DNA from: Candidatus Epulonipiscium viviparus
GTDB lineage: Bacteria > Bacillota > Clostridia > Lachnospirales > Cellulosilyticaceae
Direction: 5' to 3'
Assembly: GCF_030708075.1 (NCBI RefSeq)
Contig: NZ_CP117982.1
Location: 967,398-1,031,397, forward strand
Length of the DNA stretch: 64,000 bases
In this document: in pieces, positions 44,183 to 52,922 of the stretch
Layout of the letters: each line of letters starts with the position of its first letter
Numbering within the stretch: position 1 is the stretch's first letter
Notes under the pieces: model-generated
Told to the model about the DNA's origin: nothing
Database searches by the model: none
Seen by the model: the letters and a program-made list of their open reading frames with translations, nothing else
Translations under genes and position numbers: made by a program

Positions 44183-44656
44183 TTAATTTTGCTTAGCTTT
44201 ACATGTCATTTTCGTTACTTCTATCTTGAATACACGTACCAACTCTACTGCTTTATCATTAAACTGCCATTCATCTTTGTTCGTTACATGCTTCATTATC
44301 CTTCGCAGTGCAAATCGCTTTTCATCAGCATCGGTTACAAACGAGATCACCCCCGTACCTATAATGCTTTTGAATGTATTTGAGAACTTACATGCAATAT
44401 CGTTTTGCGCCAACGAATATCCTGTATCCATTTCAAATCCAACAGTATCGCACTTTTTAATCAACGCTATCTTTCTGCCTCTCTTTGCAGAGTGAAAATA
44501 CAGTGTCACTGTCTCTTCTGTTGCCACGTATCCAAAATTTAATGGAACTATATATACTTCTCCATCATCATAAAACCCCACTCTGGCACAAATGCATTCG
44601 TCCATCACTTTTAACATTTCATTTCTATCGATTACAGCTCTATCTAATCGTCTCAT
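44183..44656 (-). CDS. Pyridoxamine 5'-phosphate oxidase-like (NimA type) protein
   Basis: 157 residues with the flavin-binding split-barrel fold of the NimA/PNPOx-like group: MRRLDRAVIDRNEMLKVMDE, ARVGFYDDGEVYIVPLNFGY, LYFHSAKRGRKIALIKK and DTVGFEMD. Such proteins bind FMN and some reduce nitroimidazoles; here function is unproven. ATG 44656 follows AAGGGAG; the longer frame to 44755 runs through the terminator of the neighbour and lacks a ribosome site. Confidence 0.85.
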   Translation of the reverse strand: MRRLDRAVIDRNEMLKVMDECICARVGFYDDGEVYIVPLNFGYVATEETVTLYFHSAKRGRKIALIKKCDTVGFEMDTGYSLAQNDIACKFSNTFKSIIGTGVISFVTDADEKRFALRRIMKHVTNKDEWQFNDKAVELVRVFKIEVTKMTCKAKQN

Positions 44657-44731
44657 AAATTCTCCCTTCTCATTACATCTTATTATACTCTTAATTTCTC
44701 CAATTTTTGTAATATTATTAATAAATACAAC

Positions 44732-44764
44732 AAAAAACCCCCATGCCTTAATCACACAGAGGTT
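44732..44764 (-). terminator. Terminator after the NhaC pseudogene
   Basis: On the minus strand AACCTC pairs with GGGGTT (one G-T pair) over a 17-nt loop, followed by six T. Confidence 0.6.
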
Positions 44765-44773
44765 AGTTCTATT

Positions 44774-46301
44774 CTATGCTACCTTAGATGCTACATCGAT
44801 AGCTTTCTTTTCATTCATCTTATGCAGTCCCATCAATGCTGCTACCAATACCGCGATTGCCACTAAGAAGCTTATTACCCAACTGGTTGTTAGACCAGCA
44901 ACTAAATAGCCTACCAAACATGCGGCTCCAACTAGCATTACGTATGGAATTTGCGTTCTCACATGATCGATATGATGGCATCCAGCTCCTGTTGAACTTA
45001 AAATTGTGGTATCAGAAATCGGTGACATGTGATCTCCAAGAACCGCACCTGCCAACGTTGCCGATAACGATACGATTAACAATTCTGGCGCTACGCTCGA
45101 CAATGCATCTGCGACAATCGGTATCAAAATTCCAAACGTCCCCCAAGATGTGCCTGTAGAAAATGCTAGTACACTTGCAACCACAAAAATTATGGCAGGG
45201 AGCAATGCTGGTGGCATATTTGAACTTTCTACGAGCCCGCCTACGTATGGTCCAGTTGATAAAAGATCACGGCATACTCCACTGATAGTCCAAGCAAGTG
45301 AAATTCCAAACGTCCCCCAAGATGTGCCTGTAGAAAATGCTAGTACACTTGCAACCACAAAAATTATGGCAGGGAGCAATGCTGGTGGCATATTTGAACT
45401 TTCTACGAGCCCGCCTACGTATGGTCCAGTTGATAAAAGATCACGGCATACTCCGCTGATAGTCCAAGCAAGTGTTAAAATTATAAATGCTGGAACCATA
45501 GTTTTGATTCCTACCGATATTCCGTTCATAAATTGCGTAAAGGTAATTACACGCCTAGGGATTAGCAAAATAAAAGTCGCTATCAGCGTCACAAAGCTGC
45601 CTATCGCCAGCGCAAGCCCCGCGTCAGTGTTTCCAAATCCTTCTGCAATGGTCATTCCCCCTGCAAAATATCCTCCTACATATAGCATAGAGATTGTGCA
45701 AAAGATTATAAGGCACATAACTGGTATAAATTAGTTGTATAAATGCTTCCATTCCATCTAGCCCGACGTCATCTAGCTGACTTATTACAGACGCAGCCCA
45801 AGACGAAACCGGAGCTATTATACAGATTGGAGCTGCCGTTGCATCTATTATGTATGCTAATTTTGCTCGTGATATTTTGTATTTATCTGTTACCGGTCGC
45901 ATTACTGTTCCTACGGTTAGGCAGTTGAAGTAGTCGTCGATAAATATCAACGCACCCAAAGCCGATGTTGAAAGAGCCGCGCCTCTTTTGGAAGTAATCT
46001 TTTTGCTTGCCCACTCTCCATACGCTTTTGATCCACCAGCCATAGTTACGATCGCAACTAATGCGCCTAGCAATGCTAGAAATATAATTATCGAGGCGTT
46101 TGCACCTATTTTTTCCGCACTGAGTCGAATTGTTATATCTATGGTTTCTGCAATGCCACCGCCCGTGTTATATGCGTATATGAATGTTCCCGATAATATC
46201 CCTATTAGCAATGATGAGATTACCTCTTTTGTTAGAAGTGCCAGCCCGATTGCTATAAGGGGGGGCAGTAGTGATAGTGCCCCAACGTCTATTGCTTCCA
46301 T
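44774..46301 (-). pseudogene. Na+/H+ antiporter NhaC family gene, frameshifted and internally duplicated
   Basis: Two overlapping frames make one antiporter. The 5' part (46301-45624) gives the N-terminal half (LPPLIAIGLALLTKEVISSL, IDDYFNCLTVGTVMRPV, CIIAPVSSWAA) and then loses homology after FIQLI. The 3' part (45718-44774, another frame) gives the C-terminal half with the family motif GDHMSPISDTTILSS. The frameshift lies within about 45624-45745. In addition a 58-codon segment (LAWTISG to GTFGIS) is repeated in tandem (45127-45474). No single full-length product of about 480 residues can be made. Downstream of a DjlA-like gene by 3 bp. Confidence 0.85.
45127..45474 (-). repeat. 174-bp tandem duplication inside the NhaC gene
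   Basis: 45127-45300 and 45301-45474 are direct copies with period 174 bp (58 codons, in frame). I count one base difference (ACTCCACTGATAG versus ACTCCGCTGATAG). Recent duplication. Confidence 0.92.
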
Positions 46302-46304
46302 GAT

Positions 46305-47189
46305 TTAATGTCCCCCTTTAACTTTTTCCAAATATTCGTACGCTACATTAATTTCACGCATTCTATTTTCCGCCATTGTAATATAGTCTATTGGTTTATC
46401 TTTATAATTATCTGGGTGATATTCTTTAGCCAATGTGCGATAGGCTTTTTTTATCTCCGCAAAGGTGGCATCTGCCGACACACCCAATATCGCTGTATAT
46501 TTTTTAATGAGATTTTCTTGCGGTTCTGCATTAAAGTCGGCGTTAGCGCTGTATTCTCCTGTTGCTTGCATTTGAAGGAATTTAAACTCTGATGCAGAGA
46601 TTCCCATTGTTGCAGCAATTTGCCTTAAAAAATCTTCCATTGCACTAGTTATTGTTCTATCCTCTTCTGACGCTATTAACATTAACATAAATAGAAGTTG
46701 ATTGCGCACAAGATGATTATAGTTATTGGCGATAAAGCTTGCAAACTCTACATATTCATCTTTATTGTTTTTTCCAAATTCAAAGGCATCTTTATATTCA
46801 TTTATATTTTCAGAACTTAATCCAAAAAAATCTCCAATATAAACTCGAATTTTTCGAATTTCTTCTTTCGTTACTTTGCCATCGAATTTAGCTATAATTC
46901 CGCTTAATGCAAAGACCGAGGCAAGCAATTGATTCTTTCCTACAAAGGCTGGATGAGTACGTATTTCTTTTCGCAAGTTAAATACTTTATTTGGCAACAA
47001 ACCTGCAAACAGCACCAAAAACGGATACATAAAGATCAGAATTGCTCCTATTACAAAGGCAAGCATACTCTTTCTTTTGTACATTATAACAGACCCACCT
47101 ATAAATGCTATAACCACCTTAAAGAATAGCACAAAAATATTGAAAACACCCACTCCTATATTAAATAATAATCCTATAATAAACTCCAT
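46305..47189 (-). CDS. DjlA-like membrane protein with TerB and J domains
   Basis: 294 residues: membrane spans at about 5-35 and 44-66, a TerB-like helical domain at about 88-205 (KFDGKVTKEEIRKIRVYIGD), and a C-terminal J domain (about 228-290) with the Hsp70-activating HPD motif (YHPDNYKD). It likely recruits DnaK to the membrane. Same architecture as DjlA, but the two spans differ from the single one of E. coli DjlA. Ribosome site AAGGAG; start 9 bp after the GHL10 stop, so the two are cotranscribed, followed by NhaC. Confidence 0.85.
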   Translation of the reverse strand: MEFIIGLLFNIGVGVFNIFVLFFKVVIAFIGGSVIMYKRKSMLAFVIGAILIFMYPFLVLFAGLLPNKVFNLRKEIRTHPAFVGKNQLLASVFALSGIIAKFDGKVTKEEIRKIRVYIGDFFGLSSENINEYKDAFEFGKNNKDEYVEFASFIANNYNHLVRNQLLFMLMLIASEEDRTITSAMEDFLRQIAATMGISASEFKFLQMQATGEYSANADFNAEPQENLIKKYTAILGVSADATFAEIKKAYRTLAKEYHPDNYKDKPIDYITMAENRMREINVAYEYLEKVKGGH

Positions 47190-47198
47190 CGCTACTCC

Positions 47199-48317
47199 TT
47201 ACTTCGCAAAGTACTCTGTCAACTTACCCTTTGAGCCTTCACGATCTTCTAGCAAATCATCTAGTGTAAAGAATACACTACCATCTACTTCGTTATATTT
47301 TTTATTTACATCTAATTGCTCTACAATTTCTTTTGCAACAACATCTTTGTATAATGCCTGCCCAATATATAAATCGACATCTGTTCCAAGTACTTCGTTG
47401 TTCCACCAGCTGACCAACGTTTCGTAGTCCGCAGCCTTATGGCCCTGTTCCCAATAGATTTGTGGTACAATATAGTCTATCCACTCATTTTTAATCCACA
47501 TTCTGGCATCTGCATACACGTCGTAATATGCTTGCCCTCCGTTTGTTGCCGAACCTGATATGTCATATAAATCATTTTTCCAAATTCCCATCGGGCTTAT
47601 TCCAAATTCCACATCAGAATCTATTTCTTTTATTAGCTCACTTACTCTTTTTACCATGTCATTTACATTGTATCGCCTTTGCTCCGCAACTTTGCCATCC
47701 CCATTTTCACCTTCTGGCAACGGGTATCCTGCTGGATAAAAATAATCATCGAAATGAATGCCATCTACATCATAATTTCTAATAATTTCCTCTATTGTGT
47801 TTTCTATATGCACCTTTACAATTTCTAACTCCGGATTATAATACATCGCATCATTATAGACAAAAATCATAGACGGGTCTAGTCGTGCTGGATGCGATAC
47901 AGCTAGGTCTTCAAAATCAAGCCCTGCTTTACTCACTCTATATGGATTTAGCCAGGCGTGTACTTCTATATCTCGCTTATGCGCTTCTTTTATTGTAAAT
48001 TCGAGTGGGTCATACCCTGGATTTTTGCCTTGAACTCCCGTTAACACGTTTGAATATGGATTAATTTTTGATTCATATAATGCATCTGCTGTTGGCCTAA
48101 CCTGAAACATCACCGCATTGATTCCAACCTCTTTTAGCTCATCTAGATAATTTACCATTTCTTCTTGCTGCAATAGAGGGTCGCCTATGTTCTTTGGAAA
48201 ATCTATGTTAGCAACGGTGCTTATCCATATTCCTCTCATAGGTTCATCTTTTGCGTATATGTTCATTGATGATGCAACCGTTAACAACGATGTAAGTAAA
48301 AATAATTTGCCTTTCAT
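47199..48317 (-). CDS. Family 10-like glycosyl hydrolase (GHL10), exported
   Basis: 372 residues. A signal peptide (KLFLLTSLLTVASSMNIYA) is followed by the GHL10 barrel: RGIWISTVANIDFP, GINAVMFQVRPTADALYES, HAWLNPYRVSK, GIHFDDYFYPAG with the acidic catalytic-type residues and IVPQIYWEQGH. Family members are predicted to act on glycans or peptidoglycan; substrate unknown. ATG 48317 follows AAGGAG. First gene of the GHL10-DjlA-NhaC unit. Confidence 0.85.
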   Translation of the reverse strand: MKGKLFLLTSLLTVASSMNIYAKDEPMRGIWISTVANIDFPKNIGDPLLQQEEMVNYLDELKEVGINAVMFQVRPTADALYESKINPYSNVLTGVQGKNPGYDPLEFTIKEAHKRDIEVHAWLNPYRVSKAGLDFEDLAVSHPARLDPSMIFVYNDAMYYNPELEIVKVHIENTIEEIIRNYDVDGIHFDDYFYPAGYPLPEGENGDGKVAEQRRYNVNDMVKRVSELIKEIDSDVEFGISPMGIWKNDLYDISGSATNGGQAYYDVYADARMWIKNEWIDYIVPQIYWEQGHKAADYETLVSWWNNEVLGTDVDLYIGQALYKDVVAKEIVEQLDVNKKYNEVDGSVFFTLDDLLEDREGSKGKLTEYFAK

Positions 48318-48500
48318 TTTGTTTCTCCTTTTCTTAATGCACAAATTTTCTTTTGTACTGTTAAATCATGATAATTGTGATTGCTATTAATACTGCTGCA
48401 ATATTTATTCTACTACAAAGCTTCGGATTTTGAAAGAGTTTTTTCTGAAAAAAGTAGTTGCGGAACTTTTCACTAAATAAATTTGCAACATTGCAAGTTC

Positions 48501-48535
48501 TTTATATTTACTTCATAAATTTATTCTGATATAAT
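48501..48535 (+). promoter_or_regulatory. Promoter of the sugar ABC importer
   Basis: TGATATAAT (extended -10; TATAAT 48530-48535) with TTTACT 17 nt upstream (48507-48512), 42 nt before the first gene. Confidence 0.55.
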
Positions 48536-48576
48536 TGTTATTACAAAACATAAATAATGTTCAAAGGAGTGAGCTC

Positions 48577-49395
48577 ATGACCAAAAAATATTTTACTTAT
48601 TTTATACTCATCATCAACTCTATTTTCATTATATTTCCGATATTTTGGATGATCTCTATTTCATTTCGGCACAATGGTGACATATTTAGTTACCCCGTAA
48701 AATTATTGCCTCCCGAATTTACATTGGAAGCATACATAAAAGTTTTAAGCGATAAGAAAATCATGACCTATTTCTTTAATAGCTACTTTAATGGAATAGT
48801 TGTTACATTGATTTCAACATTTATAGGAATCATGGCTGCATATGCAGTTAGTAGATATAATTTCAAAGGAAAATATTGGTTTAATTCTTTTGTAATTTCT
48901 ACTCAATCCATTCCTCAAGTCATATTAATTATTCCATTTTTTATATTAATGGTTGCATACAATTTATATGATACACGAACCGGTTTGCTTAGTGCCTTCA
49001 TTTCATTTGCACTTCCTTATACAATTGTTATGCTAGTTGGATATTTCAATTCCATTAGCAAAGAGTTAGATGAGGCGGCACGCATTGATGGCGCAAGCGA
49101 ACTTAGAACTTTATGGACCGTTCTTGTTCCTATTGCGAGACCGGGTATAGTTTCTACTATGATTTACACTTTTATTCTTGTATGGAATGAGTATATATTA
49201 ACAATGACCCTAATTAGAGATGATGCGTTGAAGACTTTCCCTATCGGCATTGCGCTCTTAAAAGGAGAGGCTGCTTATGATTGGAATGTGCTTATGACGA
49301 TGTCATTGCTTGCTAGCGTACCAGTGCTTATTTTATATTTATTTGGTCAAAAAGAATTTATTGGAGGCATCGGTGCAGGTGCAATTAAAGGTTAA
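48577..49395 (+). CDS. Sugar ABC transporter permease, MalG type
   Basis: 272 residues, six membrane spans, and the permease EAA loop (ELDEAARIDGASELRTLWTV), which contacts the ATPase. Start at ATG 48577 behind AAAGGAG. It imports a sugar together with the MalF-type permease (50698) and the binding protein (49420). Gene order permease-binding protein-permease is unusual; no ATPase is encoded nearby, so a shared MsmK-like ATPase must serve it. Confidence 0.9.
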   Translation: MTKKYFTYFILIINSIFIIFPIFWMISISFRHNGDIFSYPVKLLPPEFTLEAYIKVLSDKKIMTYFFNSYFNGIVVTLISTFIGIMAAYAVSRYNFKGKYWFNSFVISTQSIPQVILIIPFFILMVAYNLYDTRTGLLSAFISFALPYTIVMLVGYFNSISKELDEAARIDGASELRTLWTVLVPIARPGIVSTMIYTFILVWNEYILTMTLIRDDALKTFPIGIALLKGEAAYDWNVLMTMSLLASVPVLILYLFGQKEFIGGIGAGAIKG

Positions 49396-49419
49396 TTTGA
49401 TAAATTGGAGGAATTTAAT

Positions 49420-50685
49420 ATGAAAAAATTTTGGAGACTAATTTTATCTGGAATCATGATGGCTTCTTTGGCCGGGTGTTCTGCTGATTCTGAAAGCGGC
49501 GATGTTGTTGAATTAGAATTTATGCAATGGTGGTCGACCGAAGATGGTGGCGACTCCGTAACTTCATTAATTTCAGAATTTGAGGCTGCCCATCCTGATA
49601 TAAAAATTAAGCTGGTAACTTTGCCGTTTGGAGAAGTTCGTACACAAGCGATCGCTTCTAGAGTGTCCAAATCTCTCCCAGATGTTATAGCAATGAATCC
49701 ACCATGGGCTCGCGAATTTTATGATTTAAACATGATTGCGCCGCTGGATGATTTGATGGCTGCTGACCCAACATTTGACAAATCAGCATTTATGCCAACT
49801 TCTCTTACACCAATAGATGGCCATACTTATTTGCTACCCGTCACTACCTCTGCCTTTTATTTATATTACAATGACACAATGTTTGCCAATGCTGGCCTTG
49901 AGCTTCCTAAGACATGGGCCGATATCACTTCGGCAGCCAAGGCATTAACAGATCCTTCCAAAAATGAGTATGGCTTTACTCTTACTTTGGCAGAACAAGA
50001 AGCTTCGAATGGCTCTATACTTAGTATATATCCTCTCCTTTATGCGCTTAATGGAAGAACATTTGTTGATGGGAAATTTACTGTTGAAACTCCAGAGATG
50101 TATCAAGTATTTTCGCTTCTTCAACAACTTTTAGATGACGGAAGTTTGTTACCCGGCACTACAAGCCGCAGTGAGTTTCAAAATATGGAGCTATTTAGCG
50201 TTGGCAATGTTGGAATGATGATTTCTCCCGATTTACATATGATGACTATTACTGACAGAAACCCTGATCTTGATTTTGGACTGATGCCTCTTCCAACATT
50301 TGACGGAACTGGCCAACCTGAGCTGCGACACCACGGGTGGGATATAGCTATTTCGAGTACTTCGGAACATAAAGAAGAGGCTTGGAAATTCATTTCATTT
50401 TTGACTAGTAAAGAAAACAACGAAAAGCTGTGTGATGCGCTTTTAAAAATGCCTTCCAGATATGATTCTGAAATAACTTGGACTGATCAATTTCCGCAAG
50501 ATCTTATCACCCTCGACTCACTGAACAATCTCAATATGGTAGAAGAGCTAATGCTTATGCCAAATTCTAGCGCTTGTTGGGTCGCATTAACTAAGGCTGG
50601 CGCTGCTGTTATTCAGGGCAGCATGTCTGTTGAAGAAGCTCTTGCCAGTGTTCAAACAACTTGGAATGCTACTCTAAATCAATAG
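49420..50685 (+). CDS. Sugar-binding lipoprotein of ABC importer
   Basis: 421 residues. A lipobox (SLAGC, Cys at residue 20) anchors it to the membrane. Extracellular solute-binding protein family 1: VVELEFMQWWSTEDGG, TLPFGEVRTQAIASRV, DVIAMNPPWAREFYD, and the C-terminal EEAWKFISFLTSKENNEKL. The start at ATG 49420 is set by GGAGG; the frame opens 15 nt earlier. The sugar is unknown, and the downstream genes suggest a hexose or ketose. Confidence 0.9.
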   Translation: MKKFWRLILSGIMMASLAGCSADSESGDVVELEFMQWWSTEDGGDSVTSLISEFEAAHPDIKIKLVTLPFGEVRTQAIASRVSKSLPDVIAMNPPWAREFYDLNMIAPLDDLMAADPTFDKSAFMPTSLTPIDGHTYLLPVTTSAFYLYYNDTMFANAGLELPKTWADITSAAKALTDPSKNEYGFTLTLAEQEASNGSILSIYPLLYALNGRTFVDGKFTVETPEMYQVFSLLQQLLDDGSLLPGTTSRSEFQNMELFSVGNVGMMISPDLHMMTITDRNPDLDFGLMPLPTFDGTGQPELRHHGWDIAISSTSEHKEEAWKFISFLTSKENNEKLCDALLKMPSRYDSEITWTDQFPQDLITLDSLNNLNMVEELMLMPNSSACWVALTKAGAAVIQGSMSVEEALASVQTTWNATLNQ

Positions 50686-50697
50686 GAGGCTCTCCCT

Positions 50698-51588
50698 ATG
50701 AAAAAAATACAGAAAAATCATAAGCTATTAACTAATTTAACGCCTTTGTTTTTCTTGGCACCTGCAATTATATTGCTCGTCGCTGTAATTCTATATCCCG
50801 TATGTAAAGTTATTCAATATAGCTTCATCGACAATATCATCAATGATAATTATACGTACGTTGGCTTCGATAATTATATTACCGTATTAACTGACTCTCG
50901 TCTGGTACCAATGATTTCTTTTACATTGCTATTTACCATCGTGAGTGTTCTGGCTCATACAGTAATAGGAATTTTATGTGCAGTACAACTAAATGTTAAA
51001 ATTAATCCCAAAGCACTAGCCATATTTCGTGTAATCTATGTTTTGCCTTGGTTATTTACTGCTGCAGTAGTGGCTGTAATATGGCAGCTGATGCTTAATC
51101 CACAAGGCGTAGTCAATTCTTTGCTTAGTAGCATTAGCGGAACACAGGTGATAATTGATTGGCTCGGGAACCCCACACTTGCCGTTGTATCGTTACTCAT
51201 CATTAATGCCTGGCGAGGCTACCCAACTTGCATGATAAGCTTTTTGGCCGGGCTACAAAATATTCCTGATTCAATTTATGAGGCAGCGCAGATGGATGGG
51301 GCCGGAAAAATTAGGCAGTTTTTTAGCATGACATTGCCCTCATTAAAAAACGTTATCTTAAGCGTTGGCATCCTCGATGCAATATGGACTATGAATTTAT
51401 TTCCGTTGATTTGGTTGACTACCGGAGGCGGTCCGTTGGGTGCAACAGAGACGTTGGCAACTTTGATATATAGACTTTCATTTGTGGAGTTTCAATTTGG
51501 TCCTGCTTCTGCATTGGCAGTAATGGGATTAATTTTAAGTATGGTTGGTGTTGGTATTTATATGAAAGTCCAAAGAAATGTAGATTGA
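50698..51588 (+). CDS. Sugar ABC transporter permease, MalF type
   Basis: 296 residues, six membrane spans, EAA loop IYEAAQMDGAGKIRQFFSMT. Ribosome site AGGAGG 12 bp after the binding-protein stop. Partner of 48577-49395. The operon ends at the terminator 51596-51620. Confidence 0.9.
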   Translation: MKKIQKNHKLLTNLTPLFFLAPAIILLVAVILYPVCKVIQYSFIDNIINDNYTYVGFDNYITVLTDSRLVPMISFTLLFTIVSVLAHTVIGILCAVQLNVKINPKALAIFRVIYVLPWLFTAAVVAVIWQLMLNPQGVVNSLLSSISGTQVIIDWLGNPTLAVVSLLIINAWRGYPTCMISFLAGLQNIPDSIYEAAQMDGAGKIRQFFSMTLPSLKNVILSVGILDAIWTMNLFPLIWLTTGGGPLGATETLATLIYRLSFVEFQFGPASALAVMGLILSMVGVGIYMKVQRNVD

Positions 51589-51595
51589 TTATAAT

Positions 51596-51620
51596 GAGTA
51601 TGCTTAGCATGCTCTTTTTT
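51596..51620 (+). terminator. Terminator of the ABC importer operon
   Basis: GAGTATGC pairs with GCATGCTC (one T-G pair), TTA loop, then six T. It separates importer genes from the catabolic genes. Confidence 0.88.
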
Positions 51621-51703
51621 ATTTCGCCAACCCCTTGGCTTTTTTGGAAATTTAAGTTAAAATTAATCTTGGCAGCAACTCTATTGCCATAATAATTAAT
51701 TTC

Positions 51704-51756
51704 TATAGAAAGAGAGGATAGCGAGGAGTCGCATGTTCCTTGCTAATATTTTATGA
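51704..51756 (+). promoter_or_regulatory. 53-nt leader element upstream of the isomerase (copy 1)
   Basis: TATAGAAAGAGAGGATAGCG, AGG, then CTTGCTAATATTTTATGA. Nearly identical to 56107-56160. The arms TAGCGAGG and CCTTGCTA pair (8 bp, one G-T) around an 11-nt loop that holds the leader start codon. Confidence 0.7.
51733..51756 (+). CDS. Seven-codon leader peptide ORF, copy 1
   Basis: ATG-TTC-CTT-GCT-AAT-ATT-TTA-TGA (MFLANIL). GAGG lies 6 nt before the ATG. Its TGA overlaps the isomerase ATG (ATGA), which otherwise lacks a nearby ribosome site, so translation of the isomerase would be coupled to the leader. Confidence 0.45.
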   Translation: MFLANIL

Positions 51757-52847
51757 GTCAAATCGATTTAACCAAAATTCCACATATACTGGAACTTAAC
51801 CGAGTTAAGAGAGCTTATACAGGTGGCAAGCTTTTAGATGAATGGCAACGACTAGAAAATCCACAAGACGGTAATTTTAGTGAAGAATTTCTAATTTCAA
51901 CAGTAGAAGTAACAAATGAAAATAAGGCTTCTGATGAAGGATTAAGCAAGATTATTCTTCCTGATGGCGAAACAATTACACTTTCTAGATTGATCAAAGG
52001 AGACTACCTAGGATATCTGGGTGCCAAATATGCCGATCAACAAGACGTTCGCGTTTCTGCCAGAGTTGGCGATACAACTGTTCGTCACGTGCTTCAATGT
52101 CATCCAGACACCGAATTTGCACAAAAATACCTCGACTTTCCTAATGGCAAAGCAGAAGCTTGGTATATTGTGGAAACACGTAGCATAAACGGTTCTGAAC
52201 CTTGCTTATATGCGGGATTTAAAAAAGGCGTTACTAAAGAACAGTGGAAAGAACTATTTGATAAGCAAGATATCCCTGCAATGTTAGAATGCATGCATAA
52301 AATCCCTGTTCACAAGGGCGGAATGTATTTTGTAGATGCTGGTGTACCACATTGCCTAGGCCCTGGAAGCGTATTCTTAGAAGTTCACGAACCTTGTGAC
52401 TACACATTTAGAGTTGAGAAATATTATTTGCCAGAGCGCACATTCTCTGACTATGAAATGCATTATGGCCTAGGATTCGAAAAACTGCTAGATGCGTTCC
52501 ACTATGACACTTACACTTACGACGAAATGCTTGCTAAATGTGCACTTAGCGAAACCAACTTATTTAAGACTGACAAAGCTAGAATCGATGAAGTTGTGAG
52601 CTATGCTCAGGCAAAAAGATTTAAGGTTGACAAATATACTTTTAGCGAAGCTATAGACGTGCCTTATTTTGATGGTCATCGAATTGCAATTACTGTTAAA
52701 GGTCAATGTAAATTTAATACAGGAGAATATGCTTGCACTGCCGAACAAGGACGTGGAGTATTCTTACCTCATGGCATCAAAAACTTAACACTAGAGCCAG
52801 TAGAGGGCGAAACTATTGTACTTGTTTGCTATCCGCCTGCAGAATAA
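51753..52847 (+). CDS. Class I mannose-6-phosphate isomerase family protein
   Basis: 364 residues, cupin-fold zinc isomerase. The first region shows QCHPDTEFA (Gln and His zinc ligands), then KAEAWYIVETR (Glu), and VPHCLGPGSVFLEVHEP (His). It interconverts aldose and ketose phosphates, or perhaps a non-phosphorylated sugar. It lacks a normal ribosome site; the site lies upstream of a seven-codon leader ORF overlapping the start. Annotated in related genomes as ManA-like. First gene of the kinase-aldolase operon. Confidence 0.8.
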   Translation: MSQIDLTKIPHILELNRVKRAYTGGKLLDEWQRLENPQDGNFSEEFLISTVEVTNENKASDEGLSKIILPDGETITLSRLIKGDYLGYLGAKYADQQDVRVSARVGDTTVRHVLQCHPDTEFAQKYLDFPNGKAEAWYIVETRSINGSEPCLYAGFKKGVTKEQWKELFDKQDIPAMLECMHKIPVHKGGMYFVDAGVPHCLGPGSVFLEVHEPCDYTFRVEKYYLPERTFSDYEMHYGLGFEKLLDAFHYDTYTYDEMLAKCALSETNLFKTDKARIDEVVSYAQAKRFKVDKYTFSEAIDVPYFDGHRIAITVKGQCKFNTGEYACTAEQGRGVFLPHGIKNLTLEPVEGETIVLVCYPPAE

Positions 52848-52922
52848 ATTTACGCTTCCCCTTATGTGAGCGCAAATGCCACAGCGGGGGCTTATTAATG
52901 CTTTTATAACTTTGGAGGTACT

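Noticed and set aside
52855-52895. Hairpin-like GC-rich stretch before the FGGY kinase gene
   Set aside because: Pairing is partial and no T-run follows; not convincing as terminator or riboswitch.
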